Source: Henricia sp. BOLD:AAB3569 (taxonomy: Eukaryota > Echinodermata > Asteroidea > Spinulosida > Echinasteridae). From it: DNA of 64,000 nucleotides. How positions within the stretch are numbered: position 1 is the stretch's first letter; every line of letters begins with the position of its first letter. The stretch covers positions 1,004,501-1,068,500 of the forward strand of contig JBBELK010000006.1 of NCBI GenBank assembly GCA_037783545.1, in the 5' to 3' direction. The translations under genes were made by a program, and so were the position numbers. This document shows, one piece after another, positions 11,644-25,000 of this stretch. Below the pieces are notes generated by a model. It worked only from the letters and a program-made list of their open reading frames with translations. It made no database searches and was not told the origin of the DNA.

Positions 11644-11778
11644 CGTGCCGCAAACCTTGATATTTTCTTGGGCCCGATGTCGTGCGCGTGCGGCGTAAGG
11701 CGTTACTTTTATTGGCGACTACGCCGATTATGATCTTCAAACTTTTCTTTTCGTAGCCTACATTTATTTGTCAATGAC

Positions 11779-12155
11779 GGTCGAGTTGTCCTGGGGTTTA
11801 GTTCGTTGGGGCTGAGTTGACTTGGGGCCGAGTTGACTTGGGACCGAGTTGACTTGGGACCGAGTTGACCTGGGACCGAGTTGACCGGGACCGAGTTGAC
11901 TTGGGACCGAGTTGACTTGGGACCGAGTTGAGTGGGACCGAGTTGACTTGGGACCGAGTTGACTTGGGACCGAGTTGACCTGGGACCGAGTTGACCTGGG
12001 ACCGAGTTGACCTGGGACCGAGTTGACCTGGGACCGAGTTGACCTGGGACCGAGTTGACCTGGGACCGAGTTGACCTGGGACCGAGTTGACCGGGACCGA
12101 GTTGACTTGGGATCGAGTTGACCTGGGACCGAGTTGAGTGGGACCGAGTTGACCT
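11779..12155 (-). repeat. Minisatellite, 16-base TGGGACCGAGTTGACC unit, about 22 copies
   Basis: Tandem array with CT/CTT and GGG variants. It is the reverse complement of the array at 10,405-10,505. All frames look open because the repeat lacks stops; the 147-codon frame here is not a gene. Confidence 0.9.
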
Positions 12156-12205
12156 GTACCCGTTTGATGAACTCAGCTGAGGGGTACCGGTACATTACCA
12201 TAGGC

Positions 12206-12279
12206 ATAGCCCTCTTGTGGTCACCTCATTGTATGATGTCACTGCAGTACAATGAGGTGACCACAAGAGGGCAGGCTAT
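12206..12279. repeat. Short palindromic element (CCCTCTTGTGGTCA)
   Basis: Arms ATAGCCCTCTTGTGGTCACC and its mirror flank a CTGCAGT centre. The same element, with one base changed in the arm, forms the centre of the element at 13,428-13,590. Confidence 0.75.
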
Positions 12280-12421
12280 CTCGACCGTGATTTGCCGTGC
12301 TTGTTCATCTATTACATCCTGCTCTTCTCTTTGGTATGCTGGGATAATGTAAAGAAAAATTACGTTGGACTAGTTTTTTTCCCGTTTAAAAGAATTTTTC
12401 AGAGTTGTCCATAGGCTAGGA

Positions 12422-12565
12422 ATAGGAGGATGCAACTTTCCCGGAAGTTCTGGTTCTGTGACCTCGAGCGCGGTAAAAACAAACGCCCGCTCGCATGTTG
12501 CTCTATGTTTTTACCGCACTCGAGGTCACAGAACCGGAACTTCCGGTAAAGTTGCATCCCCCTAT
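12422..12565. repeat. Inverted repeat with 59-base arms
   Basis: Arms contain GGATGCAACTTT, GGAAGTTC and TGACCTCGAG blocks, mirrored with few mismatches across a 25-base spacer. Probably a small MITE. Confidence 0.8.
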
Positions 12566-12642
12566 GTAACTTTTTTTGGTATTTTTTTTGTATACATTGA
12601 ACAAAGATTTTAAGGAAATTACCTGGAATCAACACATAATGT

Positions 12643-12910
12643 AATTTTAAGATATACTTCCCACTTGCACTTTTGTCGCAAATGTTGCTTTTCTGTAGAA
12701 AAATCACGTTTTCTTCTTCAAAAATTGTCTTCAGTTAGTGCACAAGATAACCATTCACGCGCGCGCGCAGCGCCCTCTGTTGTCGCGCTTACGCACAGAC
12801 CACTCGCCACGTCACTTTGTGCATTACTTTATGCAGTAATTTTATCATTTAGTTATCTCAGAAATGCAACATTTGCGACGGAAGTGTTAGTGGGAAGTAT
12901 ATCTTAGAAT
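12643..12910. mobile_element. MITE with 45-base TIRs (AAGATATACTTCCCACT)
   Basis: Left TIR 12,643-12,687 is mirrored at 12,866-12,910 (both include GCAAATGTTGC). The interior has no protein. The stretch 12,911-13,427 up to the next element shows nothing recognised. Confidence 0.75.
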
Positions 12911-13427
12911 TGAATAAGCTATCGATTCCAATATATAAATTCACCCAAATCCGTGTTCAATGTATATGAAAAAAAATCCCTTTTTTTAAAATTTATTTAC
13001 TCTACTTCAATGAAATTAATGTCATTGAACAAAATAATATAACAAAAATAATCTAACAATACCAAGACCAGCATGTCTCGCCTAGTACGAAAGAAAATAT
13101 CAGCAAAAGAAAGGTAAACATTTTGGCGCAAAATCTCCACACACTTTTAGAAGTTTTTAGAATTGTTGACGTATGATTCACTTTTAGCGGATTCGCTATT
13201 TACTCCCGATCGCCACGTTGTTTATTCCTACATGTCTTTTCTCGTCAAAAGACACTTGTCTGAAATCTCATCCTACAGTCCAAATCAAACATTGAAAAAA
13301 CACCATTGAGGTCCTTGGAATATCCAGAATTCTGGGCAGTGGTCGCTTTTTATCCCGATGATTCTTCTAAACAGCAAAAAACTCGTCCAATGTAATTTTT
13401 CTTTACATTTCTCCAGCAAACTGCACT

Positions 13428-13590
13428 GATGTTGGAATTCAATAGTCTGATTAATTGCCAACCAACCAGTGCATACATGTAGATAGCCCGCCCTCTTGTG
13501 GTCATCTCAGTATGATGTCACTGCAGTACAATGAGATGACCACTGGTTGGTTCGCAATTAGGCCTAATCAGGCTATTGAATTCCAACATC
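13428..13590. mobile_element. Nested palindromic MITE just upstream of ERLEC1
   Basis: Outer arms (GATGTTGGAATTCAATAG and mirror) enclose a second inverted repeat matching the 12,206 element. It ends about 120 bases before the ERLEC1 ATG, so it may lie in the promoter or 5' UTR. Confidence 0.75.
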
Positions 13591-13710
13591 GGTGTCTAGT
13601 CTTATTTTTGTTGTCTCATACACACAGGTAATTTGTCATCACCAGCTTTCAAGTCTAAACTCTACACATCTTGAAAAGACATCTTGATCCAGACTTGTAA
13701 AGACCTCCCA

Positions 13711-13848
13711 ATGGAGAGCACAGTGATGATGCACATCAGGGCGGAGCTTGTCGGCTTGTTGGTCTTAATGATGCTTCATATAACTCACTCAGACTATCTC
13801 AACAGTAACTCGCTATTCAAACTCAACTGGGTGGGGGAAAATATACAG
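13711..13848 (+). CDS. ERLEC1: ERLEC1 coding exon 1 (signal peptide)
   Basis: Residues 1-46, phase-0 end, donor gtaaga. The ATG at 13,711 is the first in frame and begins a signal peptide ([14 protein letters not shown] core). The segment SLFKLNWVG matches the mature N-terminus of the family. Confidence 0.9.
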
Positions 13849-15995
13849 GTAAGAAATTATAATAAATTTTCTCACGTAATAGCCTATCCCAATCAGTGAG
13901 AAAGAACTGTGTTTTGAGACCACCAGTTGGCTTCATAGCTCAATTGGTAAGGTGTCTGCACGTTAAGCAGAAGGTCCGCGGTTCGACTCCCGGTGGAGCC
14001 AAGCTGTTTTTCACTGTACCCAGATTTCCTAAAGTCATGGACATTTGTCCACATGTGTCAAATTAATTCACTCCGATGGTCCCTGGATCGTCATCCCTAA
14101 ATAATCACATATTCATACTGAATCTTTTTTTCTTTCCTTGGCATCAACTGAGGCCACCAAGGCCAAATGGCCTCATGCCCTGATGTGCTTGTTCTCCCAA
14201 ACAATCGTGGACGTTTTAGGGAGGTCTAACAAAGAGAACAATATCGTCCGCGATTGGCAAGCGAACGTCCGCGATTCGCTCTTGTACAAAACCAACGAGA
14301 GTAAGGAAAAATAGACTATGTACAAACAAAAGAGGAACAAAGGGACGTCCGCGATTGTATGTGAGTTTACACCTGCATGAGTTGGTTCCAATGCCGCTTC
14401 AAGATCTACACTTTCTGAGGCCAACTTGGCCAGCATGCCCTATCCTCTTAAATTGCATGGGTCTTGTATACACTAATAACCAGTCGAATTTGGAACGAAA
14501 TGGGCCGTGGTGCCCCTTCAGTTTACCTCAGTGGTTTTTCAAATTTGGACAAAATCAAGACTGGGGCAACCTGCCCCTTACACTGCGTTTAAACTCAAAC
14601 CGCAAAGAAGGATACAGACACTCGGCATTTTTATTGCGACCGCAAATCTACAAATTTGCCGTGTTTACATTACATCTTGATTCGGCTTCAACCTGCCTTT
14701 CTGACCATGAAGGTCACCGCTAATTGTGACCACAGCGCATGTGTTGGCTGTTTTGTGTTGCGTAACTGCCGATAGATTTGTCAGATAAATCTACCGCACG
14801 CTGCGCATTGCAAGGATGTTTAAATTGCCAAATCTGTATTCGAGCAGTGTTTTGAGCGACCGCAGCAAAGCGCGGGTACCGCGCATGCCCCTTCCTTTCC
14901 TTTTTTTCCTTTTTATCAACCCTACCCAAAAGGTGACTTGAAAAAGGCGAATCAGACACGATCACACAAGTCTGATTCTCTTTTTTCAATTCACCTCTAC
15001 GTTTACAATTAGTGCCTACCTGGCTTCAACTCGCCTTTTTGAAAATTGATTTTGATTTGGCAAAGGCGAATCGAGTGTAAGCACGCCTTTATTTGCCTGA
15101 AAGTGAATACAGTACATTCTGGACTATTGATTGGTAACACATAGCAGTCGATAAAATATATGCAGAAAATGAATGTTGGTTTCATAGGTTGATGGCATTC
15201 TACCCACTGCCATGTGTTAAAAATTAACTCTTTTTCTTTGTAATGGTATGTGGGAATATGATTTGTTAACTCCTTCGTACATAATCAAGACTTAAACTGA
15301 TAAATTAAACAAAACACAGTAAAGGTAGTGGGGGAGTTCAGTTACAATTTAATAACCTTTTTTCCAAATGGCATATACCGTAGTCAAATTATCAACATTT
15401 TTGCAGGCCCACAGGCTGAAGGGATCGTAGGGAGGGGTCAAACAAACCCCAATCTACAGTAGATCCTAAGGTCTGCACATAAATGTTTTAAGCGTACTTT
15501 ATGATGTCATTGTTATGTCCATCCTAGATTTTTATCATTGTCTGTTGTCCTTGGAAAAGGGAAATTAGTCCACCCTTTTGCTAAAAAAGAACTGCCCCCT
15601 TCCACACACTGCCCCCTTCCATCTGACAAATGACCTACAGGCCTGTTTTGTTCCCTGTATGGTTGACCTTAGGTACCGTGGCCGAGTGGTTTGGGTCACT
15701 GACTCGCAATCACAGGTGAAAGCTTGGGGTTGCAAGTTCGAAACTCACCCCGGCTAGGGTACCTGTGCCCTTGAGCAAGGCACTTTATCACACTTGCTCC
15801 ATCCTGCGGAGGGGATGTAAAGCTGTTGGTCCAGTGTGTTACCGGTAGGTATCAGTAACGCACTTTAAAGATCCCAGAGCATTCTTTCGTGAAGAGCAAG
15901 GGGATTCCCTGATGACTCTGGCCGTTTCCTCACCCGTGCGAGCGACAGTGCAATGGGCACTTTTGAGGAGTCCTTGGTTTTAGTACCAGAAAGAA

Positions 15996-16026
<31 letters not shown>

Positions 16027-19000
16027 TCACTTAATGCAGCAATGGGGCGACCCGACCCGACTTTGCCACACGACCACCGAAATTTCGGCTAAAAGACATC
16101 CATTGGACACCAAATTTCTGTAACCCAAAGCTTCCGAAAATGGTTCCACACCTAATAAAAATGCTTCTAAACCTAATAAAAATGGTTCTCGATTTGAAAA
16201 AGATGGATTTTGACCTAAAAAAAATTTGATTTTGACTTCCAAAATATTGGGGCTACACCAAATTGTCGCCCTAATAGAGCGTGTCGCCCTAATAGGGCTC
16301 TCTACACAAAAAGTGTCGCCCCATTGGATAAAATAGAGAAATAAAGGCCTATAGTTTCGAGGAGATCACTTTCTGGCAAATTGAAAATGATTGAAAATGT
16401 TGGAATTGCTCAAGCCTAGTAATAGGGGGCTAAGATAAAAGTAGAACGCAAATATGCAAATGTGAAATGCCTTGAGCTCTGAGGAGATCTTCCAACATAT
16501 AAAAACCGAAAACCCCACATAAGGGACTTTTGTGCCGAGATAACTTTTGAATGATTTCCGGTGCTGGAAAAATTCCACGTTCACATAAATTTGGGTTTTT
16601 CCACAGTAAAGAGGGTAATTTGGCAACACAAACCATATTTTCGAGGAAATACCTTTGTCTGGTCTCAAAATAAAAGAAATAAGTTTAAATGGTTCTGAAG
16701 AGATAACTTGGCCCAAAAAGGGTTACAAATAGTGCGACAACATGCCTTTCTAAAAACCCTGTGTACAAATTTCCAATATGCGCTCGTAATCCGTTCGGAC
16801 ACTTGTGTTACGGTACATTTTAGGCCGTCCCGGTTACAAGCGTATATTGGAAATTTGTACACAGGGTTTTTAGAAAGGCATGTTGTCACACTATCTGTAA
16901 CCCTCTTTAGGCCTACATGTAAGTTCAGAACAACTGAGACTTATTTCTTAATTTTGAGACCAGACAAAGGTATTTTCCGGAAAATATGGTCTGTGTTGGC
17001 AAAATGGCCCCTTTACTGTGGAAAGATTCATTTACGTTTTATGTGTATCCAAACCTTTCTAATAATGCATAAAATGACACCAGTTTCTCTCTTTGTAATA
17101 TTACAGGACCTTGCCAACAATGCAGAGTATCTAATCATGACCACGCCAGACAATGAGAAGTACCAATGCATTTTGCCAGACGACGACAGTCGGAAGCGAC
17201 AAAATCAAGTGAACTACGTCGGACCCTCTGCTGCTGATCTCATGCAAGCAGTTTTTAAAGGAATCTGCACAATAAGGGTGAGGCATTGTTAACGGTCAAT
17301 TTCATGCAGAGTAAACACCGAGGAAAACCTGAGGAAGCATAGACCGTATCGAATAGCTGCCATTTCGTGAGGCACCTCCTGTTAAACCGTTTAACAATGG
17401 AAGCACAAAATGTGGAACCATGCATGTCCTCAAGGAACAAATAAACTGCCCCACGAAATGGCGGCTATTCGATACGGTCTATACCACTGTGCCTCATAGC
17501 TCAGTTAGTAGAGTATCTGCCCAGTGTGAAAGTGGTTTTGGGGAAACCTGAGGGAGTATATACCACTGTGCGTCATAGCTCAGTTGTTGGACTATCTGCC
17601 CCATGTTTCAGAGGACCTGGGTTCTAATCCTGATGAGGAACATATGATTTTTCATTCAGCCTATGCTTGGTAGTTTCATTTCCATGGCGAAGAGACACCA
17701 TACATGTATTGGATGTTGTGCTCCTTACTTTGCCCAGTTGCGCATCCATGCAATGCCAAGTTTGTGTTTGCAAATTTTGTAACTGACATTTGGAGAATTG
17801 TCACTGTCGAAATTAACACTGGTCCTGTAGTCCGAGACCAGTAAAAAAATCAGAAGGACCACTAGATCTGTCAAAGATGCTGGTCCGATGGACCAGTGAA
17901 AACATTTCCTGACTCATGGAAACATTCTCTGATACCTAATCCACAGTAAACATTTCTTACTCAATGCAAAGAATTCATGGCTGGTTACCACAAACAATTC
18001 CTAATCGCTTTAGACATTTTCAGATAACTACATTTCTTTCTCCGATCTCTCCAGACATGCCCCAGTGTTGGATCAAAAAGCAACCCCATCCTTCCTGCAC
18101 TCAATGATCTTAAACCAGAAAGTGTTGCAGTATCTCGGTGCAAATTTTCAGCAGGACCAGTAGAATTCTCTAATCTACTGGTCCTTCTGACCAGCATGAA
18201 ATTCAGGTTAATTTTGACCCCTGCTTGTCTTTGTAACAGATGGAAGCATACTGGAATTTTGAACTCTGCCATGGGAAGCATGTGCGACAATACCATGAAG
18301 AAAAAGAAGCTGGCAAGGTACGTGTATATGATTCTACGAAATCACTCACTCATTCCAATTTTTTAATAGGTACATGTAGTTGGTACTACACAATTGGAAA
18401 ATAAAATAGAACGGCAAAGACATGCTAAAGGACTTTTTGACGTGCACTCATCAGAAAGGAAACTGCGGAAAAGTTTAAACATTTGGTAAAATTGTAATAA
18501 GACGGCTTACCACATTGCACCCGAGTATTGAATTGCAATAAATGGCTGACTTTTTGTAGAATATTGAAGAGCGAATTTAATAATGAGGTTGCAAGTTCGA
18601 GTTTTCTCAAAAGTACGGCGCTGGTTTTTGCTCAGGTTGGTTTTTATCATGCATATCTTCAATCACACTGGAGGATAAAACCATTTGTAAGAGTTTACCA
18701 ATCATGTATACTATCTTTAAGTAAGAATCAAGAAAGAAAAAAACGGATTTTGAAAATTTAAGTTATTAACTACGAATTATAAGATTTATAATTTTTTTAA
18801 AAATATTTTGGGAATTTAGGAAACCAAACGACAGGAGTTCTTCCTTGGTAGATCTATGAAGTCCCCAGAAGGCACCAAATTCAAGTTACAAACAGAGACA
18901 GAAATTCATGGAACTTACGATAATTTAAAGGTCAGTATTATGCAGAACCATTTTCTAAGCCAGGCACATAGGCTTGCCTTTGAAGGAGCTTGTCCAGATT

Positions 19001-22000
19001 TTTCCAGAAAATGGATTTCGTTCTAGCCTAACAATCATATAAAATACCTCCCCACTATCCGTGGAAAGAAAACAGGAATTGGCAAACCCCAATTTGGATG
19101 TGGAAGCAAAAAGGTTGGTGTAATCGCTGCACTGCTTTTTGGAACCAGAGAAATTAAACTTTGGTGGATTTTTAATGATATACCTGTAAATATACGGATT
19201 GAGGGCGCAAAATTTCAGAATGGTGATGAGAAAAATATGACACGTGATATGGTATCAAAATCTCAACACTCATGGGAAAAATATGGGGTTCAAAAATGTG
19301 ATCTGGTCACGCTCCTTTAAACTGCAAAATATCCAAATTGACTTGGGGCCGACTTCACAACCCATTTGTGGTGGATTGTCACAAGTATCTACGTGTACTA
19401 CGCCCAACATTAACAGTACATGTAATGGGTACGTATGTGTACACTGTACACATACATGTATGAGCGTACGCGCACATGTACAACATGTGAAGCCCGTTTC
19501 AAGAAAAATGCATGTATCTCTAATTCCCTACGTCAGAAATTTAATCATTTATTTTTCATCACGGAGACACGTAAGCTTTCTAAATTCGTTTGCTTGTGTG
19601 AATTAATTTTTTAATCCTTTCACCCAAACACGGACAGTGCAACTTTAACACTAATTTCATTCTGCCAGATTCCAACCATGACCATCGACAGGAAAGAGAT
19701 CCCCTTCTATGAGGTTTTAATGGACAACGGCACGCTATGCACTCTGCGCGGAAACACGCCGCGACTGACGCGCGTACGATACATATGTGAAGAGATGGGC
19801 AGGAACGAGTTGTTGTCAATCAAAGAAACGAGTACCTGCGAATACGAGGCTGTCATACTCACGCCAAACCTGTGCAGTCATCCTCTGTACAAGTGAGTAT
19901 TATTTGTGATGTGATCAACAAAATCGGTCAAAATACGGCGATTATTGTTTTAAGATAACGGGCCAAAATACGATTTTGGAAAAATCTAAAGTGGCTTTTT
20001 TACAAAAAGGAAAACATTCTTTTACGTGAAAATAATCCTTGAACTAAATTCTGTCCAGCTTCGGTGATTGTCAAAAAACCTGAAACTATTTCCAAAAGAA
20101 GCCTTTGTTTGACACAACGTTCATTAATTGCCTGATGTTCAAACGATTGTAATTTTCTTAACCAAAGGTCATGTAAAAATGTGGTCCTTGATCGCACCAC
20201 ATTTAAGCCAAAAGTATTTTCCATTACAAAAATATGATGTCCAGTTGTTACCACACTTGCTCATCTCCCTAATAATAATTTCAGTATATTTCACATGGGG
20301 TGGGCTTGAACAGTTAACAGGCTGATGTGGCATCTTTAGGCTGGCATAATTTGTCATGAATGTTTTAGTCAAATGTCATTTCGCTTTTGGGACGAGACAT
20401 ATGGGATTTAGGGATAACCAAAATTTAGATTAAACAAATTAAAACTTACACAAACTCCTGGCAGTTTACTTAAATTAAATCTTGTACAGACAAACAGTAA
20501 ACTTTCAAAATTCTTTGTTTTATTGAAAGAACCGAGGTCATGGACAACTTACATTGTTTGTTTTACATTACTGTGGTGGAATCAAATGTTTGAATTTCGT
20601 ACCATTTTCAGGCAGCGACAACCAACGATAAATGCCATTAACTGCCACGCCATAAATGGAGCGCCCCCACGACCGCTCGGTTACGAGCAACTGTACAAGG
20701 ATACGAGTCGTCGAGAACAGTTTACATCACCAACGGTACAACATTTCTCCCATTCATTTCCCCATTTTACTCCTGGCAATTGGAATTACACGCTCCGTTT
20801 AACCACTTTACGCCGGAGGACGCGCTAGTTTCCCCTAAACACGTTTAGGGAAAATTCATTTGTTTACAGTATTTGACATTTACACTCGCAATAATTTCCG
20901 AGGGAAATGGCCAAAACAGTTCATAACAAAGCTACATTGGGCTATACGCTGGCAGAGTGTGACGTAAATTTCCGCGCGGATGCGTTCACTTTTTTGACAA
21001 CAGTTCACGCTACTTGCATGGCAACGCGTTTCTCCATTCGTTTTGCATATGAGCCACAGAGGGAACATTTTCTGTTGAGTTTTTCTGTTACAAACATCAC
21101 AAAATAAGGCGGTATGGTAGCGTATCGCTATGAGACTCGGTATGAGCAAACCATTGCAAGTCATTATGGTCTTTATTTTCAAAAATTGTTTCCTAAAAGA
21201 ATAATAGTAAAGTACTTTGTGCGCAAACACAATGGGTGTAAAACGTGAGCAAGAACCAGTAACCATAGTTACGGTCCAGCACCCGCAATGTGACGTCACG
21301 ACTCTGCCAGCGAATACAATGACAGTGCATCGTCATAACAACAATACTTACCGAGCATGGTAAGTGAGTTAAGTTGTATTCCTCCATGCTTCAACTAAAA
21401 ATAAACCCGCGCCTACGTACAATAAATGTTAAATAATTCCGGCGTTAACTGGTTAAAAGTGTTGGCCGTTTCTACCGACAAAATACCATTGTGCGCTCTA
21501 GGAAAAAATCCCAGAGTAGTTTTTAATTTGCTGCTGCATACTCGGGCAAATAATCGTATAAGGCTGTTTCTACTGAAATGATAACTGTACTGAAATGTTT
21601 CCAAAACTATACCCAGCACGATATGGGGGCCTAAGGACTCCACCCTGACCGCCCCTATGACTCCACACACTCTTCCCTTTTGTTAACGCACCAACTCCCC
21701 CTAAAAACTGAAAGAAATTCCAAATGTTTGAGACACAATGGGGGGGAACAATAGTAGGGGGGTGGGGGTACCCTCGGCCCCATATCGTGCTGCATTTATC
21801 CAAAACGGTTATCGTGCTGTATACCCGTGGGATTAGAGTTAAATTTAGCTCATTTCCATGGGGTTTTTCTTTAGCAATATTTTATTTGTGCTGGGGCATG
21901 GAATTGTGATTTTTGTTTGGTCATTTGTGCCCCGCTCTGCAAAACAGCAGCCGATTTCAAGAAATTTTACGCAATTGCGCAAGTCCACTTACGCCATTAC

Positions 22001-25000
22001 TTGCACAATAATTTATGGCGTAAGTGGACTTGCGCAATTGCGTAAAGTTTCGTGAAATCGGTTGCTGCTCTGCAAAAAACACAATGGAAATTCCTGGCGG
22101 TGCCCAGATACTGCCTGGAATGCTTGTGCCCAGATACTGCCTGGAATGCTTGTGTTCCACCTGGAATTTCCATTGTGGTTTTGTATTTTAATGAGCGTGG
22201 ATGTGCCGCAGATTTCTTCTTATTGTCGCACAAAACTCGACCTAGCCTACGCAACTTAAGAGCCTTTTTGCACAGCAGGTCATTTATTTGTTTGTTCTTG
22301 CAGGCAAGAACCACAACCAAAGATCCAACATCAACTGAGCCCCAAGAATCTCCCACAGAAGCTGCAGCCAAGGCTGCATTGAAGCAGAGAGCCCCACAAC
22401 CAGTCCTTATTGACAAGCAGATTCTACATGACTTTCTCAATGGAGATCACTGCCTACATGGGGTCAGTGGACACACAGCCTATCGTAAAAACCTGTGTTT
22501 CAAACACACTTTTGTTCACTGCAGCAAAAATCTAAAGTTTAAGGTGTGCCTTGTATACAGAAATAGCCGGCCATGGCATACACATCATATGGCAGTCATA
22601 TCTGCAGTAATTGCACCACAATTTGCACTACAAGTTGTGTGTGCCAAGACCACCACTCAATGATAAAAACATTCTACACCCTTACCAATGTAATTGTTTT
22701 TTCTCTTTCTGTAGGGACAAGGATGGTGGAAGTATGAATTTTGCTATGGGAAATTTGCACAGCAATATCATACGGTAATTTTTTTCTCATTTGGGATTTG
22801 ATGCTGTCCCTTATGAGATTATCTTTCAGACATACCTTAGCAGCTTGTTTTATTATGTTAGTGAACAACACTCTTATCGAACTAGGCTTTGCCTCCCTTG
22901 CCCAAGGACAGAATTTGATAAGAGCACTTTTCCATTTCGGGGTGTGCAATCATGGAACAAACTGCCATTGTTACTGAAGCATCCTCTTCCAACAAGCTTA
23001 AACCTGTTTAAGGAGCACCTCTCCCAAAATCTGTTAATGTTTTGTAATTGTATTTTTAATTAATTATCTTGCTGTTTTAATGTTTATTTTTTACATATTT
23101 TAACTATTTCGAACTGTTAACTGGGACCTATGGGAGAACAGTTTTTTATAAACTGAATAGGTTCCCCTGTATAAATAATAAATAAATAAGTAAATAACAA
23201 ATCTTTCAGAAATAAGTTGACATTTAATCGTCTTGACACTACCTATGGCTACCTATAGTTTTATACGTTTGGAAAAGCAGGTAATTTGTTAAAAGGCCAT
23301 AGCATCATTGACGGGCTGAAAGACTATTTTTTAAAAGATTTACTGGTACAATGTTATTACATCTCTAAAGACGAATGTTGGTAAACTATCCTCCAAGTGT
23401 TTTTAATGATTAAAAGTGGTTTCCCAGTAAAAAATAATTATTTTTATTTGAACAAATGCCACTCAAATTTAATGTTTGTGTGTAGATATGGCACTAAGGT
23501 TAATGCAAACTCATTCTACATCCAATTTTCATTGGCGTAGGTAACCCGGGACACCAAACTCCTATTTTGTAAAATCCTGGATAGAGAGAAGCAATTTATG
23601 ACAAAATGCCTTAATAATAATAATCAAGGCACTCTCACATTCTCTATCATTCTTTACTTCAACTCCCTGAGAAGCATACAACCCTGCCTAGTTGCTAAGG
23701 AATTGCCCGTATACATGTACATACTCATTTCTTTCCATTTTGTAGGATGTTAAAACCGGCACTACGGTAATTCTCCTTGGATCATGGAATAAGGAAGAAC
23801 ACATTAAATGGTGGATTGAAAACAAACGAGCCATTGGACCAAAGTAAGTGTGTATGAAAGAGGCATGTAGGCTCTGTTTAGTAGTAAACTATACTGGTTA
23901 AAAAGATTTGTGCTCAGCATTAGTTGGTAGAGTACCACAAAAAGCAACACACATTACATGGGGTTTCAGCTAGTATTCTGTTTGTGCTAAGCATATTTTG
24001 TTTTGGCTGAGCTGAACAGAGTTATACAAATACAACAGGGTTTGAGGGACTATCTTCCAAGGTGCAGCCAAGGGAGAGAGTTCCATTAAGCCTAGCGTAC
24101 ATCGACCTTGCAACTGGAAGCAACTTAACTGATCAGTTGCTGCCGATGTGCGCGCACATCGTCAGAAACTGATTAGTTGCGCAACTAGCGGCAACTGGAA
24201 GCATCCAGCCATGTCTACATATCCAGTGCGTACATCGACACAGCAACTCGGTAAAGCCAAGAGTACATTGACCTTGCAACTGGAAGCAACTGTTGCTTGC
24301 AGTTGCTGTCGATGTGTGCACACGTGATCAGATGCACGCATGCAGCTGACAGCAACTAGTTGCAAGTACGCGTACATCGACGCAACTGACCGCAAATGGG
24401 TACAACTAGTTGCCAGAAAGAACATGAGCAACTTGCGGCAACTGGGATTTTTCCAGTTGCTAGTAGTTGCAAGTGTGTGTACATTGATCTTTTTAAGCAA
24501 CTAATCAGTTGCTCCCAGTTGCCGCGAGTTGCTTCTTGTTGCTGGAAACACCATTTGCCACTAGTTGCTTCCAGTTGCAAGGTCGATGTATGCTCGGCTT
24601 TAACATTCAGAATTGCTGGGTATTTTCCTTTAATTGCCAAGATAATCAAAGGGAATCAAAATCTCCAAAAGACAGAATCACGATTCCTATTCTTAACTTG
24701 AAATCGATTCTAATCGACTCCAGACTCACCTAGCATACAGAACACTTCTTGTTGGCCATTTCATGGCTTATTTTTTTTTAACCAGCTTCTTGACTTTCTT
24801 TGTTTCAGAAGTGTGACCCATTTCTATGGCCATGGTGATATCTGTGATGTGACTGGTCGACCCAGGATGGCCCAAGTCAAGTTAAAATGCAAGGAGGACA
24901 TGCAGCCTACGGCAGTTGCTATTTACCTGACAGAGCCCAGGGACTGTGAATATGTACTAGGGGTGAGTTGGCAAGGAACTCATTCAGTGTAAACTTGTAA

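Noticed and set aside
11764-12207. 147-codon open frame with repeated VNSVPSQLGP-like units
   Set aside because: It is a translation of the 16-base minisatellite; all three frames are open and no start context or splice support exists.
13929-14000. Functional tRNA gene with anticodon GTT
   Set aside because: T33 is missing and the D and T stems do not pair; kept only as a tRNA-like pseudogene.
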